A stretch of DNA of 64,000 nt from Achromobacter spanius (GCF_002812705.1 NZ_CP025030.1:1426001-1490000), one strand, 5' to 3'; shown: positions 1 to 9,057, counted from the stretch's first letter. The notes: generated from the letters alone by a model not told the origin. Numbers and translations: made by a program.

Positions 1-771
1 GCCGTTGTAGCGCAGCCAGAGCGCGTACAGCGCACCGGCCAGCGTGGCGAACGCGGCGGCAAGCAGGTTCGACAGGCTGCGGTACAGCACGGTGCGGTAG
101 CCGATGGCCTCGGCGCGGAAGGGGTTTTCGCGAATGGCCTGGAGCACGCGGCCGAACGGCGAATTGACGATGCGCAGCAGCATCAGGAACAACACCACGC
201 AGACCGCGGCAATCAGGTAGTAAGTGATGATGCGGCCGTCGATCGTGACGCCAAACACCGGTTCGGAAAAGGGCCGGAACGCCGGCCGCAGCAGTTGCGG
301 CACCTTGAAGTTCAGGCCGTCTTCGCCGCCTGTCAGGTCCGACAATTGCGACACCAATGTCTGGAACGCGGCTGCGACCGCCAGCGTGATCATCGCGTAG
401 AAAATGGCACGCACCCGCAGGCTGGCCAGGCCGATCAGCAATGCAAACGCCAGCGATACCGCGAGGCCCGCGCCCACCCCTGCGAACACCGCCGTCCACC
501 CCGGTTCCATCCGGATGCTGGCGATTGCCACGCCATAGGCGCCGATGCCGAAGAACATGGTGTGCGCAAAACTCACGATGCCGGTGTAGCCCAGCAGCAG
601 GTCATAGCTGGCGACCAGAATCACGAACACCAGGATCTTGGCCGCCACCGCCAGCGATTTGGGACCGGGAAAGAGAAAGGGCGCAGTAGCGAGCAAGGCG
701 ACGATTGCAATCAGCGCAAGCGCCAGCAGCGGGCTGCGAGGCGGGTCGCCGGAGAGCAGGCGAAATGACAT
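1..771 (-). CDS. livM: LivM-type branched-chain amino acid ABC transporter permease (partial, 3' end outside window)
   Basis: Inner-membrane permease, second of the two membrane subunits of a LivFGHM-type (HAAT family) importer. The 257 codons visible from ATG 771 are open to the window edge and encode several hydrophobic segments and the family stretch GYTGIVSFAHTMFFGIGAY near residue 65. A later conserved loop around RENPFRAEAIGYR, the presumed coupling loop to the ATPases, is also seen. The start has a clear AGGAG about 7 nt upstream and lies 10 bp after the livH stop, so it is the last visible gene of the operon. The C-terminus is cut by the window edge, not by a mutation. The substrate is not readable from the sequence; the family also carries amides and aromatic acids. 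Confidence 0.9.
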   Translation of the reverse strand, partial: MSFRLLSGDPPRSPLLALALIAIVALLATAPFLFPGPKSLAVAAKILVFVILVASYDLLLGYTGIVSFAHTMFFGIGAYGVAIASIRMEPGWTAVFAGVGAGLAVSLAFALLIGLASLRVRAIFYAMITLAVAAAFQTLVSQLSDLTGGEDGLNFKVPQLLRPAFRPFSEPVFGVTIDGRIITYYLIAAVCVVLFLMLLRIVNSPFGRVLQAIRENPFRAEAIGYRTVLYRSLSNLLAAAFATLAGALYALWLRYNG

Positions 772-781
772 GTCTGGGCTC

Positions 782-1792
782 CTAGCGGTTCGTGACCGGA
801 TACACGCCTTGCGGCCGCCACAACAAAATGGCGACCATCAGCGCGATGTTTGAGAACAGGGCCGCCTTGGGAAGCAGAAAGCCGGTGTAGTTGGCCATCA
901 AGCCGACCAGCAACGCGCCAATCAGGCAGCCGACCGTGGAACCCAGGCCTCCGATCATGATGACGATGAAGATCAGCACGTTCACCTGCGCACCCAGTTG
1001 CGGCACGATCGACTGCTGGTACATGCCCCACAGCACGCCGCCCAGCCCCGCCAGCATCGACCCCGCGACGAACACGCCCACGAACAGATGGCGGATGCGG
1101 TAGCCCAGGCTTTCGACCATTTCGCGGTCTTCGACGCCCGCGCGGATCAGCAACCCCAACTTGGTTCGGTTCAGCAGCCACAGCATGCCACCCAACACCA
1201 GCACGCCGACGGCCAAGGCAACGATACGGAATTTCTCGATGGCCGCATCGCCCAGCAGGAATGCGCCACGCAGCGCCTCGGGTAGCGGCAGTGACAGGGT
1301 TTGCGGCCCCCAGATCATCTTGATGATCTCTTCGCCGATGATCATGCCGCCCATCGTGATCAGGATCTGCTTCAAATGCTGCCCATACACGGGACGCACG
1401 ATCACCCGTTCAAAGGCCAGGCCGACGGCGCCCGCCACCAGCATGCCCACGATCATGGCCGGCAGTACGGCGGCCAGGTTCATCCACAGGCTGCCTGTCT
1501 GGGTCCAGTCGGACATCGCGCCCAGCACGGTCGCCGCCATGTAGGCGCCAATGGCGATGAACAGGCCGTGGCCGAAGTTCAGGACGTCCATCAGCCCGAA
1601 CACCAGCGTCATGCCTGACGCAACAATGAAGATGATCATGCCCATTGCCAGGCCCGCCAGCGTCAGCGTGATCCAGGTTGAGAACGAACCCACCAAGGGC
1701 AGCGCCAGCGCGGCCAGCGCCAGCACCAGCAGAACGGGGCGCAGATCCGCACGTACGCGCGGCAAGGGTGTATCGATATCCAGCGTGCTCAT
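782..1792 (-). CDS. livH: LivH-type branched-chain amino acid ABC transporter permease
   Basis: Inner-membrane permease of 336 residues, pairing with LivM to form the channel of the importer. It is hydrophobic throughout, with the family segment FGLMDVLNFGHGLFIAIGAY around residues 65-85, a RAGVEDREMVESLGYR coupling loop near residue 215 and a C-terminal LLWRPQGVYP. About 35 polar residues precede the first membrane span, longer than in the shortest LivH proteins. The ATG overlaps the end of livF by 4 bp, which indicates translational coupling. It belongs to the operon that starts with the hydrolase at 5409. Confidence 0.93.
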   Translation of the reverse strand: MSTLDIDTPLPRVRADLRPVLLVLALAALALPLVGSFSTWITLTLAGLAMGMIIFIVASGMTLVFGLMDVLNFGHGLFIAIGAYMAATVLGAMSDWTQTGSLWMNLAAVLPAMIVGMLVAGAVGLAFERVIVRPVYGQHLKQILITMGGMIIGEEIIKMIWGPQTLSLPLPEALRGAFLLGDAAIEKFRIVALAVGVLVLGGMLWLLNRTKLGLLIRAGVEDREMVESLGYRIRHLFVGVFVAGSMLAGLGGVLWGMYQQSIVPQLGAQVNVLIFIVIMIGGLGSTVGCLIGALLVGLMANYTGFLLPKAALFSNIALMVAILLWRPQGVYPVTNR

Positions 1793-2541
1793 TGATGGCT
1801 TCCCAGCGACAGGCCCAGCAGCCGCGTCTGTAGTGCGTCGTCTTGCGCCAGCGCCTGCATGTCGCCCGCATGGACGACGCGGCCGTTATCCATGACGGCC
1901 ACATGGTCGCCGACCAGCCGCGCGAAGTTGAAGTTCTGTTCGACCAGCAAAATGGTGGTGGACGCCTGCTTGAGTTCGAGGAAGGCGTCGATCATGTTTT
2001 GGACGATGGCGGGCGCGAGGCCCTTGCTGGGCTCGTCGATCAGCAGCAGCCGGCGCGGTTCGATGATGGCGCGCGCCACTGCCAGCATCTGCTTTTGTCC
2101 GCCTGACAGCTTGCCCGCTGGGTGTAGCCAGAATTTACGTAGCGCGGGGAAGAACCCGAATATCCATTCCAGTCGGGCCGTGTCGAGCTGATCCGCATTC
2201 TTGGCCTGGCGCGCGGCCAGCAGAATGTTCTCTTTCACGGACAGGTCGGCAAAGATCCCCATGTTCTCGGGCACGTAGGCCATGCCCATGCGCGCCATGT
2301 CGGGCGGTGACTTGCGCGTTGCCGGCCCGCCGATGGGCGTGCCGTCGAACGTCACCTGGCCTTGCGACGCGCGCCACAGTCCCATGATGGTGCGCAGCGT
2401 GGTGGTCTTGCCGGCGCCATTGCGGCCCAGCAGCATGGTGACGGCCGCGGCCGGTATCGACAGGTCCACGCCATGCAGGATGTGATAGGCGCCGATGTGC
2501 GTGTGCACGCCCTTGAGTCCAAGCAGCAGGGGCGCGCTCAT
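1789..2541 (-). CDS. livF: LivF-type ABC transporter ATP-binding protein
   Basis: Cytoplasmic ATPase of 250 residues that powers the LivHM channel together with LivG. Walker A is GRNGAGKT at residues 39-46, the ABC signature LSGGQ is at 145-149, and Walker B LLLIDE is at 165-170 with the catalytic Glu. PSKGLAP follows, as is characteristic of the LivF branch. Length is near the family norm (about 235-250). It overlaps livG upstream and livH downstream by 4 bp each, so it is translated as part of one coupled operon. Confidence 0.95.
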   Translation of the reverse strand: MSAPLLLGLKGVHTHIGAYHILHGVDLSIPAAAVTMLLGRNGAGKTTTLRTIMGLWRASQGQVTFDGTPIGGPATRKSPPDMARMGMAYVPENMGIFADLSVKENILLAARQAKNADQLDTARLEWIFGFFPALRKFWLHPAGKLSGGQKQMLAVARAIIEPRRLLLIDEPSKGLAPAIVQNMIDAFLELKQASTTILLVEQNFNFARLVGDHVAVMDNGRVVHAGDMQALAQDDALQTRLLGLSLGSHQ

Positions 2542-3308
2542 GCCGGCTTCTCCGTGGGGGCGACGCCCAGGTACGCCTGTTGCACGATGGGCGACGCGAT
2601 GACGGCTGCGGGTTCGCCATCGGCCATCAGTTGGCCGTTATGCAGCACGACGATGCGGTCGGCCAGTTCACGCACGACGTCCATCTTGTGTTCAACCAGC
2701 AGAATCGTTTTTGATGGGTCGTTCTTGAGCTCTCGGATCAGCTCCAGCACCACGGGCACGTCGTCCACGCTCATGCCCGCCGTGGGCTCGTCAAACATGA
2801 ATACCCGCGGCTCCAGCGCTATCAGCATGGCGATTTCCAGTTTGCGCTGGTCGCCGTGCGGCAGGTCGGCGGCGGCCTGGTCGCGGCGTGCCGACAAGCG
2901 GGTGCGTTCAAGCAACCCATCGGCGCGCGCCAGCAGATTTCGGTCGTCATCCCACGTGCGCCAGAAGCGGATCTGGCGCCAGCTCAAGCCTTGCTGCCGG
3001 GATTGCAGCGCCAGCCGTACGTTTTCGTGCACCGACAGACGCGGGAACAATTGCGTCAACTGAAACGCGCGGCCCAGTCCCGCATGCATGCGGGCGGGGG
3101 CCGATAGCGATGTCAGGTCGCGCCCATCCAAGCGCACCGAACCCGCGCTTGCCCGCAACTGGCCGGAGATCAGGTTGAAGTACGTGGTCTTGCCTGCGCC
3201 GTTCGGGCCGACAATGGCTGTCAGCGTGCCCGGCGCGTAGCGGCAACTGACGTCGTTGACGGCCACGTGCCCGCCGAAACGGATGGTGAGCGATTGGGTT
3301 TCCAGCAT
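2538..3308 (-). CDS. livG: LivG-type ABC transporter ATP-binding protein
   Basis: Second cytoplasmic ATPase of the importer, 256 residues. Walker A GPNGAGKT is at residues 34-41, Walker B VFMFDE at 169-174 followed by PTAGMS, the LivG hallmark. The ABC signature is LPHGDQ (149-154), the LivG-type variant rather than LSGGQ. The gene starts 15 bp after the binding-protein stop and overlaps livF by 4 bp. Two different ATPases in tandem are normal for the HAAT family. Confidence 0.95.
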   Translation of the reverse strand: MLETQSLTIRFGGHVAVNDVSCRYAPGTLTAIVGPNGAGKTTYFNLISGQLRASAGSVRLDGRDLTSLSAPARMHAGLGRAFQLTQLFPRLSVHENVRLALQSRQQGLSWRQIRFWRTWDDDRNLLARADGLLERTRLSARRDQAAADLPHGDQRKLEIAMLIALEPRVFMFDEPTAGMSVDDVPVVLELIRELKNDPSKTILLVEHKMDVVRELADRIVVLHNGQLMADGEPAAVIASPIVQQAYLGVAPTEKPA

Positions 3309-3323
3309 GTCGGCAACCGGCCT

Positions 3324-4496
3324 TCAGCGCTTGTTCTGAATGGGCACGTTCATCTGGTCAGGCGTAATCTCCTTGACCAGGTCCTGCACGGCCCACGGCA
3401 CCGACGGATCGTTCTTGATGCGGAAGTGGTACATGGACTGCATGGCCTGGTGGTCTTCGGGGCGGAAGGTCATCTTGCCCTTGGGGGTATCAAAGCTCAT
3501 CCCTTCCATGGCCTTGATCAGCGTGTCCGTGTCCGAATTGCCCGCGGTCTTGTTCAGCGCCGCTGCGATCGCGATGCCGGCCGACATGCCTCCCGCCGTG
3601 AAGAAGTCCGGCGGTTGCCCGTAGCGCTTCTGGTGTTCGGCCACGAGCCAATCGTTGATGGGATTTTTCGGGATGCCGTAGTAGTAGTACGTGGCGCCTT
3701 CCATGCCGGCCAGGGACTTAAGCGGCGTCATTGCGGCCAGCGTGTTGCCGCCGGTAGCGATTTCGATGCCGAAGCGCTTGGGGTCCAGGTCGGCGATCTT
3801 GAACGGGTTGCCGGCGCCCGCCCACAGGATGAAGATGATCTTGCGGCCCGGCTTGTCCTTCAACGCATCGAACAGGCGCTGTGAGCCCGCGGTGAAGTCG
3901 GTGGCGTTGGCGGGAAGGTATTCCTCGTGAACGATCTTGGCGTTCTTCAGTGCGCCCTTGAAGGCTTTCACGCCGTCCCGGCCGAAGGCGTAGTCTTGCG
4001 CCAGCATGGCGATCGAGGTGCCGGCCTGGTCGAACGCTACGGCGTTGGCGATTGCGTCTTGCGACGAATTGCGGCCGGTGCGGAAGATGTACTTGTTCCA
4101 CTTGGCTCCGGTGATGGAGTCCGCCACGGCGGGCTCCACCAGCAAGATCTTTTCGTATTCCTCTGCGATGGGCAGCATGGCCAGCGCGACGCCGGACGAG
4201 GTCGGGCCGACGGCAATGTCGGCGTTATCGTCGGCATAGGCCGAGGCCAACTGCGCGCGGGCGACATCCGGTTTTCCCTGGTTGTCTTTTTCGATGACAC
4301 GGATCTTGCGGCCGGCCACGGTCATCGTGCCTTGCGTGGCGTATTCCAAGCCCAGCATCAGGCCGGCTTGCGTCTGTTTGGCGTAGGCCTCCAATGGCCC
4401 GGTCTTGTCGTACACATGTGCCACGACAAAGTCCTTGGCGGCCACCGCCGAGTTCATGCACAGGGCCGCCAACGCGGCCAGCAAAATGCGATTCAT
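3324..4496 (-). CDS. Periplasmic substrate-binding protein of a Liv-type ABC transporter
   Basis: Secreted binding protein of 390 residues that would deliver substrate to LivHM. An N-terminal signal peptide (MNRILLAALAALCMNSAVAA, cleavage probably after AVAA) precedes a type I periplasmic-binding fold of the Peripla_BP_6 family. The ATG at 4496 was chosen over upstream in-frame codons because GGAGA lies just upstream and the signal peptide begins there. It lies 13 bp downstream of the alpha/beta hydrolase and 15 bp upstream of livG. The ligand is unknown. Liv-like binding proteins in soil betaproteobacteria often bind aromatic acids or amides, and the hydrolase and AraC regulator next to it suggest a catabolic substrate rather than leucine. 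Confidence 0.9.
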   Translation of the reverse strand: MNRILLAALAALCMNSAVAAKDFVVAHVYDKTGPLEAYAKQTQAGLMLGLEYATQGTMTVAGRKIRVIEKDNQGKPDVARAQLASAYADDNADIAVGPTSSGVALAMLPIAEEYEKILLVEPAVADSITGAKWNKYIFRTGRNSSQDAIANAVAFDQAGTSIAMLAQDYAFGRDGVKAFKGALKNAKIVHEEYLPANATDFTAGSQRLFDALKDKPGRKIIFILWAGAGNPFKIADLDPKRFGIEIATGGNTLAAMTPLKSLAGMEGATYYYYGIPKNPINDWLVAEHQKRYGQPPDFFTAGGMSAGIAIAAALNKTAGNSDTDTLIKAMEGMSFDTPKGKMTFRPEDHQAMQSMYHFRIKNDPSVPWAVQDLVKEITPDQMNVPIQNKR

Positions 4497-4509
4497 GGGA
4501 AGTCTCCTG

Positions 4510-5409
4510 TTATTGGGGGGCGCGAGCGCCCGCCTTGTGATCCGGCGTGGCAAGGAATTGGCGGATGGCGTCGATCTGTGGCGCCACGTTCAATGCGGGG
4601 GCATGGCCGCAGTCGGGGAAGTCGATTCGCGTGGCGCGTGGGCCGCGTTGCGTCATGGCATGAGCGACTTCGGGCAGCAGTAGGTCGGAGTCGGCGCCGC
4701 GCAAGAGCAGCAAGGGCATGCGCAGCGTGTCGTAGCCGCTCCAGCGGTTGTAGTCATCGGGATGGTGCTTGAATTGGCCCACGATGGCGGGGTCGTAATG
4801 CGCCGTGACGCGGCCATCGGGCAGGCGCCGGACCGAGGTCTCGGCCATGCGTCGCCATTGCGTGTCGCTCTGCCAGCCGTAAGGCTTGTAGGCCACGCGC
4901 AGCCACGCTTCCAGTTCGGTGACGGTATCGAAGGCGGGCGGGTTGCCCGCGTAGGTGAGGATGCGGTCGACAGCGGGTTGGGGGAGTTCGGGGCCGATGT
5001 CGTTGACGACCAGGTGCGAGATGCGGTCCCGCAAGGTGGTGGCGGCGGCGTGCATGCCGGTTGCGCCGCCCATTGACGTGCCGACCCAACGCATGCGCGC
5101 AAGCGATAGGCCATCGGCCAGCGCGAGCGCCAGGCGCGCGTAAAAATCCAGCCGGTATTCGGACACCGGATCGGGGCTCCATTGCGATAGACCGCGGCCG
5201 ATCGTATCCGGGCAGATGATGCGGTAGTCGTTCGCCAGCGCTTGCGCCAGGTCGTCGAAATCACGGCCGGTGCGGGCCAGGCCGTGCCACATCACAACGG
5301 GGGGCGCATCCGGCGCGCCCCATTCCATGTAGTGCAGTTCGCGGCCTTCGCAGCGCAAATAGCGCGAAGCCGGCGTGTGGCGGTCGGCCATCGCGGGCGC
5401 GTTTGCCAT
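4510..5409 (-). CDS. Alpha/beta-fold hydrolase
   Basis: Predicted soluble hydrolase of 299 residues. The nucleophile elbow GTSMGG gives Ser112. The oxyanion-side HGLARTG motif is near residue 41 (HG pair), and the catalytic His is His269 in DCGHAP; an Asp in the RGADSD stretch probably completes the triad. The start at 5409 is preceded by GGAGGAG, which beats the in-frame codons further upstream. First gene of the operon with the binding protein and Liv transporter and divergent from an AraC regulator, it may cleave an imported ester, lactone or C-C bonded aromatic product. No substrate can be named from sequence alone. Confidence 0.88.
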   Translation of the reverse strand: MANAPAMADRHTPASRYLRCEGRELHYMEWGAPDAPPVVMWHGLARTGRDFDDLAQALANDYRIICPDTIGRGLSQWSPDPVSEYRLDFYARLALALADGLSLARMRWVGTSMGGATGMHAAATTLRDRISHLVVNDIGPELPQPAVDRILTYAGNPPAFDTVTELEAWLRVAYKPYGWQSDTQWRRMAETSVRRLPDGRVTAHYDPAIVGQFKHHPDDYNRWSGYDTLRMPLLLLRGADSDLLLPEVAHAMTQRGPRATRIDFPDCGHAPALNVAPQIDAIRQFLATPDHKAGARAPQ

Positions 5410-5452
5410 GAGTCTCCTCCCGGGTTGTCCAGGTTGTGTGCTTATCGGGCTG

Positions 5453-5482
5453 ACTATAGACTTGCGCCAGACGCATCCACAA
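5453..5482 (-). promoter_or_regulatory. Candidate sigma-70 promoter of the hydrolase-liv operon
   Basis: On the minus strand TTGTGG (5482-5477) and TATAGT (5458-5453) are separated by 18 bp, upstream of the hydrolase start at 5409. The predicted transcript would have a leader of about 35 nt. It lies in the 161-bp gap shared with the divergent araC-type gene, where an AraC-family protein would usually bind. Pattern match only. Confidence 0.45.
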
Positions 5483-5570
5483 TGCGCCGCGCACCCCAGA
5501 GCAGGGTGAGTCAAGAGCTTGTAGACGCAAGATCAAATTGCGCTTGCCGCCGCGTTCAGGAGACCGAGAC

Positions 5571-6530
5571 ATGCCCGATACGGAATTCGCCATTTCGGCC
5601 ACTGCCGGCGCCGACGGGCGTGAGCAATGGCGCGCGGCCCTGGCGGACGCATTCGGCCCGTTCGAGGTGCACCGCGGCAAGCCGGATCATTTTGCCGGGC
5701 ATGTGCGATACGCTCGCCGCGCCAGCCTGCAATTCAATGACCTGCACTATCAGGGACAGAAGCTGGAGCGGACGGTGGGCAACGTCTCGCGTCTGGACCA
5801 GGAGTTCTACACGTTCGGCCTGCCGCTGTCAGGCCCGCTTGCCGTGCGCCAGCAAGGCCGTGAATTTCAGGTCGAGCCAGGCTGCGTGTACCTGATGAAC
5901 CAGAGCTTGCCGTATCAGGCAACGGCGCTGGGCTCATCGGGCTATCGCAGCCTGAGCGTGTCGTTTCCGCGCAGCGCCTTGTCGCAGCGGGATTCGCGCA
6001 TCGGCGCGTTTCACAAGCTGCGCATCGACGACGGCTCGCCGCGCGGCGCGATGCTGGCCAGCTACATGGACCATCTGTTCAAAGGCATGGGCGGCTGGTC
6101 AGACACCGAGGTGACCGAGCTCGGCGAACGCTTGATAGATTTGATCGTGCTGTTCCTGGTGCAGCCGGGGCAGGGGCATGCGTCTGAATCCGATAGCAGC
6201 GTTACGCTCGCGCACCGTCAGCGCGTGCTGGCGTATATCCGGCAGCACCTCGCCGACCCCGCGCTGTCGCCGCAGCAGGTGGCGCAGGGCTGTGGCGTGT
6301 CGGTGGCCTATCTGCACCGTATTCTGCGGGCAGGGGGGCTGTCGGTGGAGTCCTTCATCTTTGATCAGCGCCTGGACAAGTGCCGCGACTTGTTGCTGGA
6401 TCCTCGGCACCGGCATCGCGGCATTGCGGAACTGGCGTACCAGGTTGGGTTTTCCCATCCGTCGCATTTCAGCCGGCTGTTCAAAAGCCGCTTCGGCATC
6501 ACGCCGCGCGACTTGCGCGCGCGCAGCTAG
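5571..6530 (+). CDS. AraC family transcriptional regulator
   Basis: DNA-binding regulator of 319 residues. The N-terminal part (about 1-200) resembles the AraC_binding_2 type ligand/dimerisation domain (YLMNQ, then SLSVSFPRSAL). The C-terminal 100 residues form the double helix-turn-helix of the family, with SPQQVAQGCGVSVAYLHR as the first and IAELAYQVGFSHPSHFSRLF as the second. The start at 5571 has CAGGAGA upstream; an in-frame ATG 33 bp earlier lacks one. It is divergent from the hydrolase-liv operon with a 161-bp shared gap, so it most likely controls that operon in response to its substrate. It converges on an aldehyde dehydrogenase with a terminator between. Confidence 0.92.
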   Translation: MPDTEFAISATAGADGREQWRAALADAFGPFEVHRGKPDHFAGHVRYARRASLQFNDLHYQGQKLERTVGNVSRLDQEFYTFGLPLSGPLAVRQQGREFQVEPGCVYLMNQSLPYQATALGSSGYRSLSVSFPRSALSQRDSRIGAFHKLRIDDGSPRGAMLASYMDHLFKGMGGWSDTEVTELGERLIDLIVLFLVQPGQGHASESDSSVTLAHRQRVLAYIRQHLADPALSPQQVAQGCGVSVAYLHRILRAGGLSVESFIFDQRLDKCRDLLLDPRHRHRGIAELAYQVGFSHPSHFSRLFKSRFGITPRDLRARS

Positions 6531-6536
6531 ACGAAA

Positions 6537-6558
6537 AAAAGCCCCTTGCGGGGCTTTT
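6537..6558. terminator. Bidirectional rho-independent terminator
   Basis: Perfect 9-bp stem AAAAGCCCC / GGGGCTTTT with a TTGC loop. An A-run (6534-6540) on the left gives a U-tract for the minus-strand aldehyde dehydrogenase transcript. The right arm ends in TTTT for the plus-strand araC transcript. It sits between convergent genes. Confidence 0.9.
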
Positions 6559-6577
6559 GGCTGACGGTCGGAACCGA

Positions 6578-8005
6578 TCAGATGTGCGTGATGAATTTCG
6601 TGACGAGATAACCGTCGAACGTTTCCAGGCCGCCTTCACTGCCGATGCCGCTGTCCTTGATGCCGCCAAACGGCGTCTCGGCCAGCGCGCTGCCGAAGTG
6701 ATTGATGTTGACCATGCCGGCTTCCAGGCCATTGGAGACCTTGGTGGCCGTCTTCAGCGAGTTCGTGAACACGTAGGACGACAGGCCGAACGGCAGGCTG
6801 TTGGCGCGGCGCAGCACTTCGTCGGTGTCCTTGAAGCGGACCACCGGCGCCACGGGGCCGAAGGGCTCTTCGGTCATCAGCATCGAGTCGTCAGGCAGTT
6901 CCGTCACGACCGTGGGGGCGAAGAAGAAGCCCTTGCGGTCCAGCGGGCCGCCGCCGACCACAACCTTGCCGCCATGCTTCTTGGCATCGTCGATGAAGGC
7001 GCTCATGGCGGGCACGCGGCGTTCGTGTGCCAGCGGGCCCATGTCGGTACCGGCTTCCAGGCCGTCGCCAACCTTGATGTTCTTCAGCACGTCGGAGAAG
7101 CGTGCCAGGAACTGTTCGTAGGCACCTTCCTGCACATAGAAGCGGGTGGGCGACACGCAGACCTGACCGGCGTTGCGGACCTTGAACTTGGCCAGCATTT
7201 CAGCGGCGCGGTCGATGTCGGCATCGTCGAACACCAGCACGGGCGAATGGCCGCCCAATTCCATGGTGACGCGCTTCATGTGTGCGCCGGCCAGCGCGGC
7301 CAGTTGCTTGCCCACCGGCACGGAGCCGGTGAACGACACCTTGCGCACGATCGGCGAACGGATCAGGTAGTCGGAAATCTTGGCGGGTTCGCCCCAGACG
7401 ATGTTCAGGCAGCCCTTGGGCAGGCCGGCGTCGTGGAACATGCGGGCAATCGCCATGACGGCGCTGGGCGAATCTTCCGGGCCCTTCAGTACCACCGTGC
7501 AGCCGGCGCCGAGCGCGGCGGCGATCTTGCGGATGGCCTGGTTGTACGGGAAGTTCCAGGGCGTGAACGCGGCGCACACGCCGATGGGTTCACGCACGAC
7601 GAACTGGCGCACGTCCGGGTTGCGGGGCGGGACCACGCGGCCATAGATGCGGCGGCATTCTTCGGCGTGCCAGTCAGCGTGTTCGGCGCAGGAGGTAACT
7701 TCGCCCACGGCTTCGGCCAGCGGCTTGCCCTGGTCCAAGGTCATGTTGCGGCCGATTTCCTTGGCGCGCTCGCGCGACAGCGTTGCAACCTTGCGCAGGA
7801 TGGCGGAGCGATCCATCGGAGAAGACTTCTTCCACGATTCGAACGCGCGCTGCGCGGCGGCTAGCGCACGGTCCAGATCCGCTTCCGTGGCGTGAGGCAA
7901 CTGGCCAAGCACTTCCAGCGTGGCCGGGTTGATGACGTCCTGGGTGCGCCTACCCTCGCCGGAGATGAATTCGCCGTCGATATACAGCGCCAACTGTTCA
8001 TACAT
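6578..8005 (-). CDS. NAD(P)-dependent aldehyde dehydrogenase, succinate-semialdehyde dehydrogenase-like
   Basis: Cytosolic ALDH-superfamily enzyme of 475 residues, the usual size, oxidising an aldehyde to its acid. Visible active-site residues are Asn151 in TPWNFPY, the FTGSVPVGK nucleotide loop, Glu249 in MELGGHSP and the nucleophile Cys283 in NAGQVCVSP. The start at 8005 ([13 protein letters not shown]) has AAGGA upstream, while an in-frame ATG 51 bp earlier does not. The overall pattern is closest to GabD/SSADH-like enzymes, but that family is broad and the true substrate is not determined. It is monocistronic, with its own terminator at 6537-6558. Confidence 0.92.
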   Translation of the reverse strand: MYEQLALYIDGEFISGEGRRTQDVINPATLEVLGQLPHATEADLDRALAAAQRAFESWKKSSPMDRSAILRKVATLSRERAKEIGRNMTLDQGKPLAEAVGEVTSCAEHADWHAEECRRIYGRVVPPRNPDVRQFVVREPIGVCAAFTPWNFPYNQAIRKIAAALGAGCTVVLKGPEDSPSAVMAIARMFHDAGLPKGCLNIVWGEPAKISDYLIRSPIVRKVSFTGSVPVGKQLAALAGAHMKRVTMELGGHSPVLVFDDADIDRAAEMLAKFKVRNAGQVCVSPTRFYVQEGAYEQFLARFSDVLKNIKVGDGLEAGTDMGPLAHERRVPAMSAFIDDAKKHGGKVVVGGGPLDRKGFFFAPTVVTELPDDSMLMTEEPFGPVAPVVRFKDTDEVLRRANSLPFGLSSYVFTNSLKTATKVSNGLEAGMVNINHFGSALAETPFGGIKDSGIGSEGGLETFDGYLVTKFITHI

Positions 8006-8134
8006 GCCTGTCGTTCCTTGCGAAATGGGAGTGGAGTGCGATCGCGTATCGCCCACGCCAGTCTAAACCAGCTTGCGTGTGGCGGGGAGGTCCAATCCGC
8101 ATTGCGAGATTGGAGCCAATCCACAGGCCGAGCC

Positions 8135-8163
8135 TTGCAAGGCCATGCGGGCTTGGACACAAT
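8135..8163 (+). promoter_or_regulatory. Candidate promoter of the LpxO-like gene
   Basis: TTGCAA (8135-8140), 17-bp spacer, CACAAT (8158-8163). Initiation would be near 8170. If real, it rules out in-frame ATGs at 8073 and 8145 as starts and supports the GTG at 8199. Pattern match only. Confidence 0.45.
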
Positions 8164-8198
8164 GGGGCCCTCTTACGCAGCCTGATCTCATTCCTATC

Positions 8199-8951
8199 GT
8201 GCAACCCGTTGATGCGCTTTCCGGCAACAAACCCAGTCTGTATTCCCGTCTGCTGTTTCGCTTTATTGATTGGTTGCGCCACCGGATAGCACGGGCATCG
8301 CTGGTGGGCGACAAGCCGATCTTCCAGAACAGCCAGTTCCCGTGGATCCCCGAGCTTGAAGCTCGCTCCCCTGTTATCCGCGCTGAACTTACGGAATTGT
8401 TGGCTGAACGCCAACGTCTGCCGGCGTTTCACGAGATCTCCCCGGACGTCGGGATGATCACGTCCGACGACCAATGGAAGACGTTCGTATTCATGGGCTA
8501 CGGTCTGCGTTCCGAGCTCAACCTGGCGCGCTGTCCCGAGACCGCGCGCGCCCTGCAAGGCATACCCGGCATCCGAAGCGCGTTCTTTTCGATCCTGGAA
8601 CCGGGCAAACGGATCCCGCTGCATACCGGCCCCTACAACGGCGTGCTGCGCCTGCACCTGGGCTTGGTTGTGCCGGAGCCCGCCGAACGCTGCTGGATCG
8701 AGGTCGGGGGCGAGCGGTACCACTGGCAGGAAGGTCGGGCCGTGGTGTTCGACGACCTGTACCCCCATCAAGTCCACAACGACACGCCGGGCCTGCGGGC
8801 CGTGTTGTTTGTCGACTTTGAGCGCCCCTGCCGAGTTCCGGTAAAATGGCTGAATCGCCTGGTGCTAAGAGCGGCGCCGTTCACGGATGAAATCCGTCGC
8901 GGCAAGGCCAATCATGACGCCTGGGAGAAGGGCTACTACCGTCAGAAATAG
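8199..8951 (+). CDS. Aspartyl/asparaginyl beta-hydroxylase family dioxygenase, LpxO-like
   Basis: Predicted Fe(II)/2-oxoglutarate dioxygenase of 250 residues from GTG 8199. It shares the LpxO core: HxGPYxxxLRxHLGL in the middle (iron-binding His and 2-oxoglutarate-binding Arg), then the WQEGRAVVFDD and PHQVHND region with the second His, then VDFERP. LpxO 2-hydroxylates the secondary acyl chain of lipid A at the inner membrane. Here the first iron motif reads HTG, as in AspH-type enzymes, not the HRD of Salmonella LpxO. The start is uncertain: the frame is open from 8073, but the first 42 residues look non-coding and a promoter match lies inside them. Lipid A modification is a plausible role, not proven. 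Confidence 0.8.
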   Translation: MQPVDALSGNKPSLYSRLLFRFIDWLRHRIARASLVGDKPIFQNSQFPWIPELEARSPVIRAELTELLAERQRLPAFHEISPDVGMITSDDQWKTFVFMGYGLRSELNLARCPETARALQGIPGIRSAFFSILEPGKRIPLHTGPYNGVLRLHLGLVVPEPAERCWIEVGGERYHWQEGRAVVFDDLYPHQVHNDTPGLRAVLFVDFERPCRVPVKWLNRLVLRAAPFTDEIRRGKANHDAWEKGYYRQK

Positions 8952-9022
8952 GGGCGGATAGCTCGCAAACCGTTCCCCTTATAGGGGAGCGTGGTCTTTT
9001 GTGCGTCATTCCAACAAAGTGC

Positions 9023-9051
9023 TTGCGCTCAAAATTTAACCACGCTAGAAT
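9023..9051 (+). promoter_or_regulatory. Sigma-70 promoter of the spc ribosomal operon
   Basis: TTGCGC (9023-9028) and TAGAAT (9046-9051) with an optimal 17-bp spacer, in an A/T-richer stretch. Transcription should begin near 9058, about 270 bp before rplN. Position and quality fit the main promoter of the long ribosomal operon that follows. Confidence 0.75.
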
Positions 9052-9057
9052 GATCAG

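Noticed and set aside
8073..8198. N-terminal extension of the LpxO-like protein from ATG 8073 or 8145
   Set aside because: The residues look non-coding and a promoter match (8135-8163) lies inside; the GTG at 8199 fits better, though not proven.
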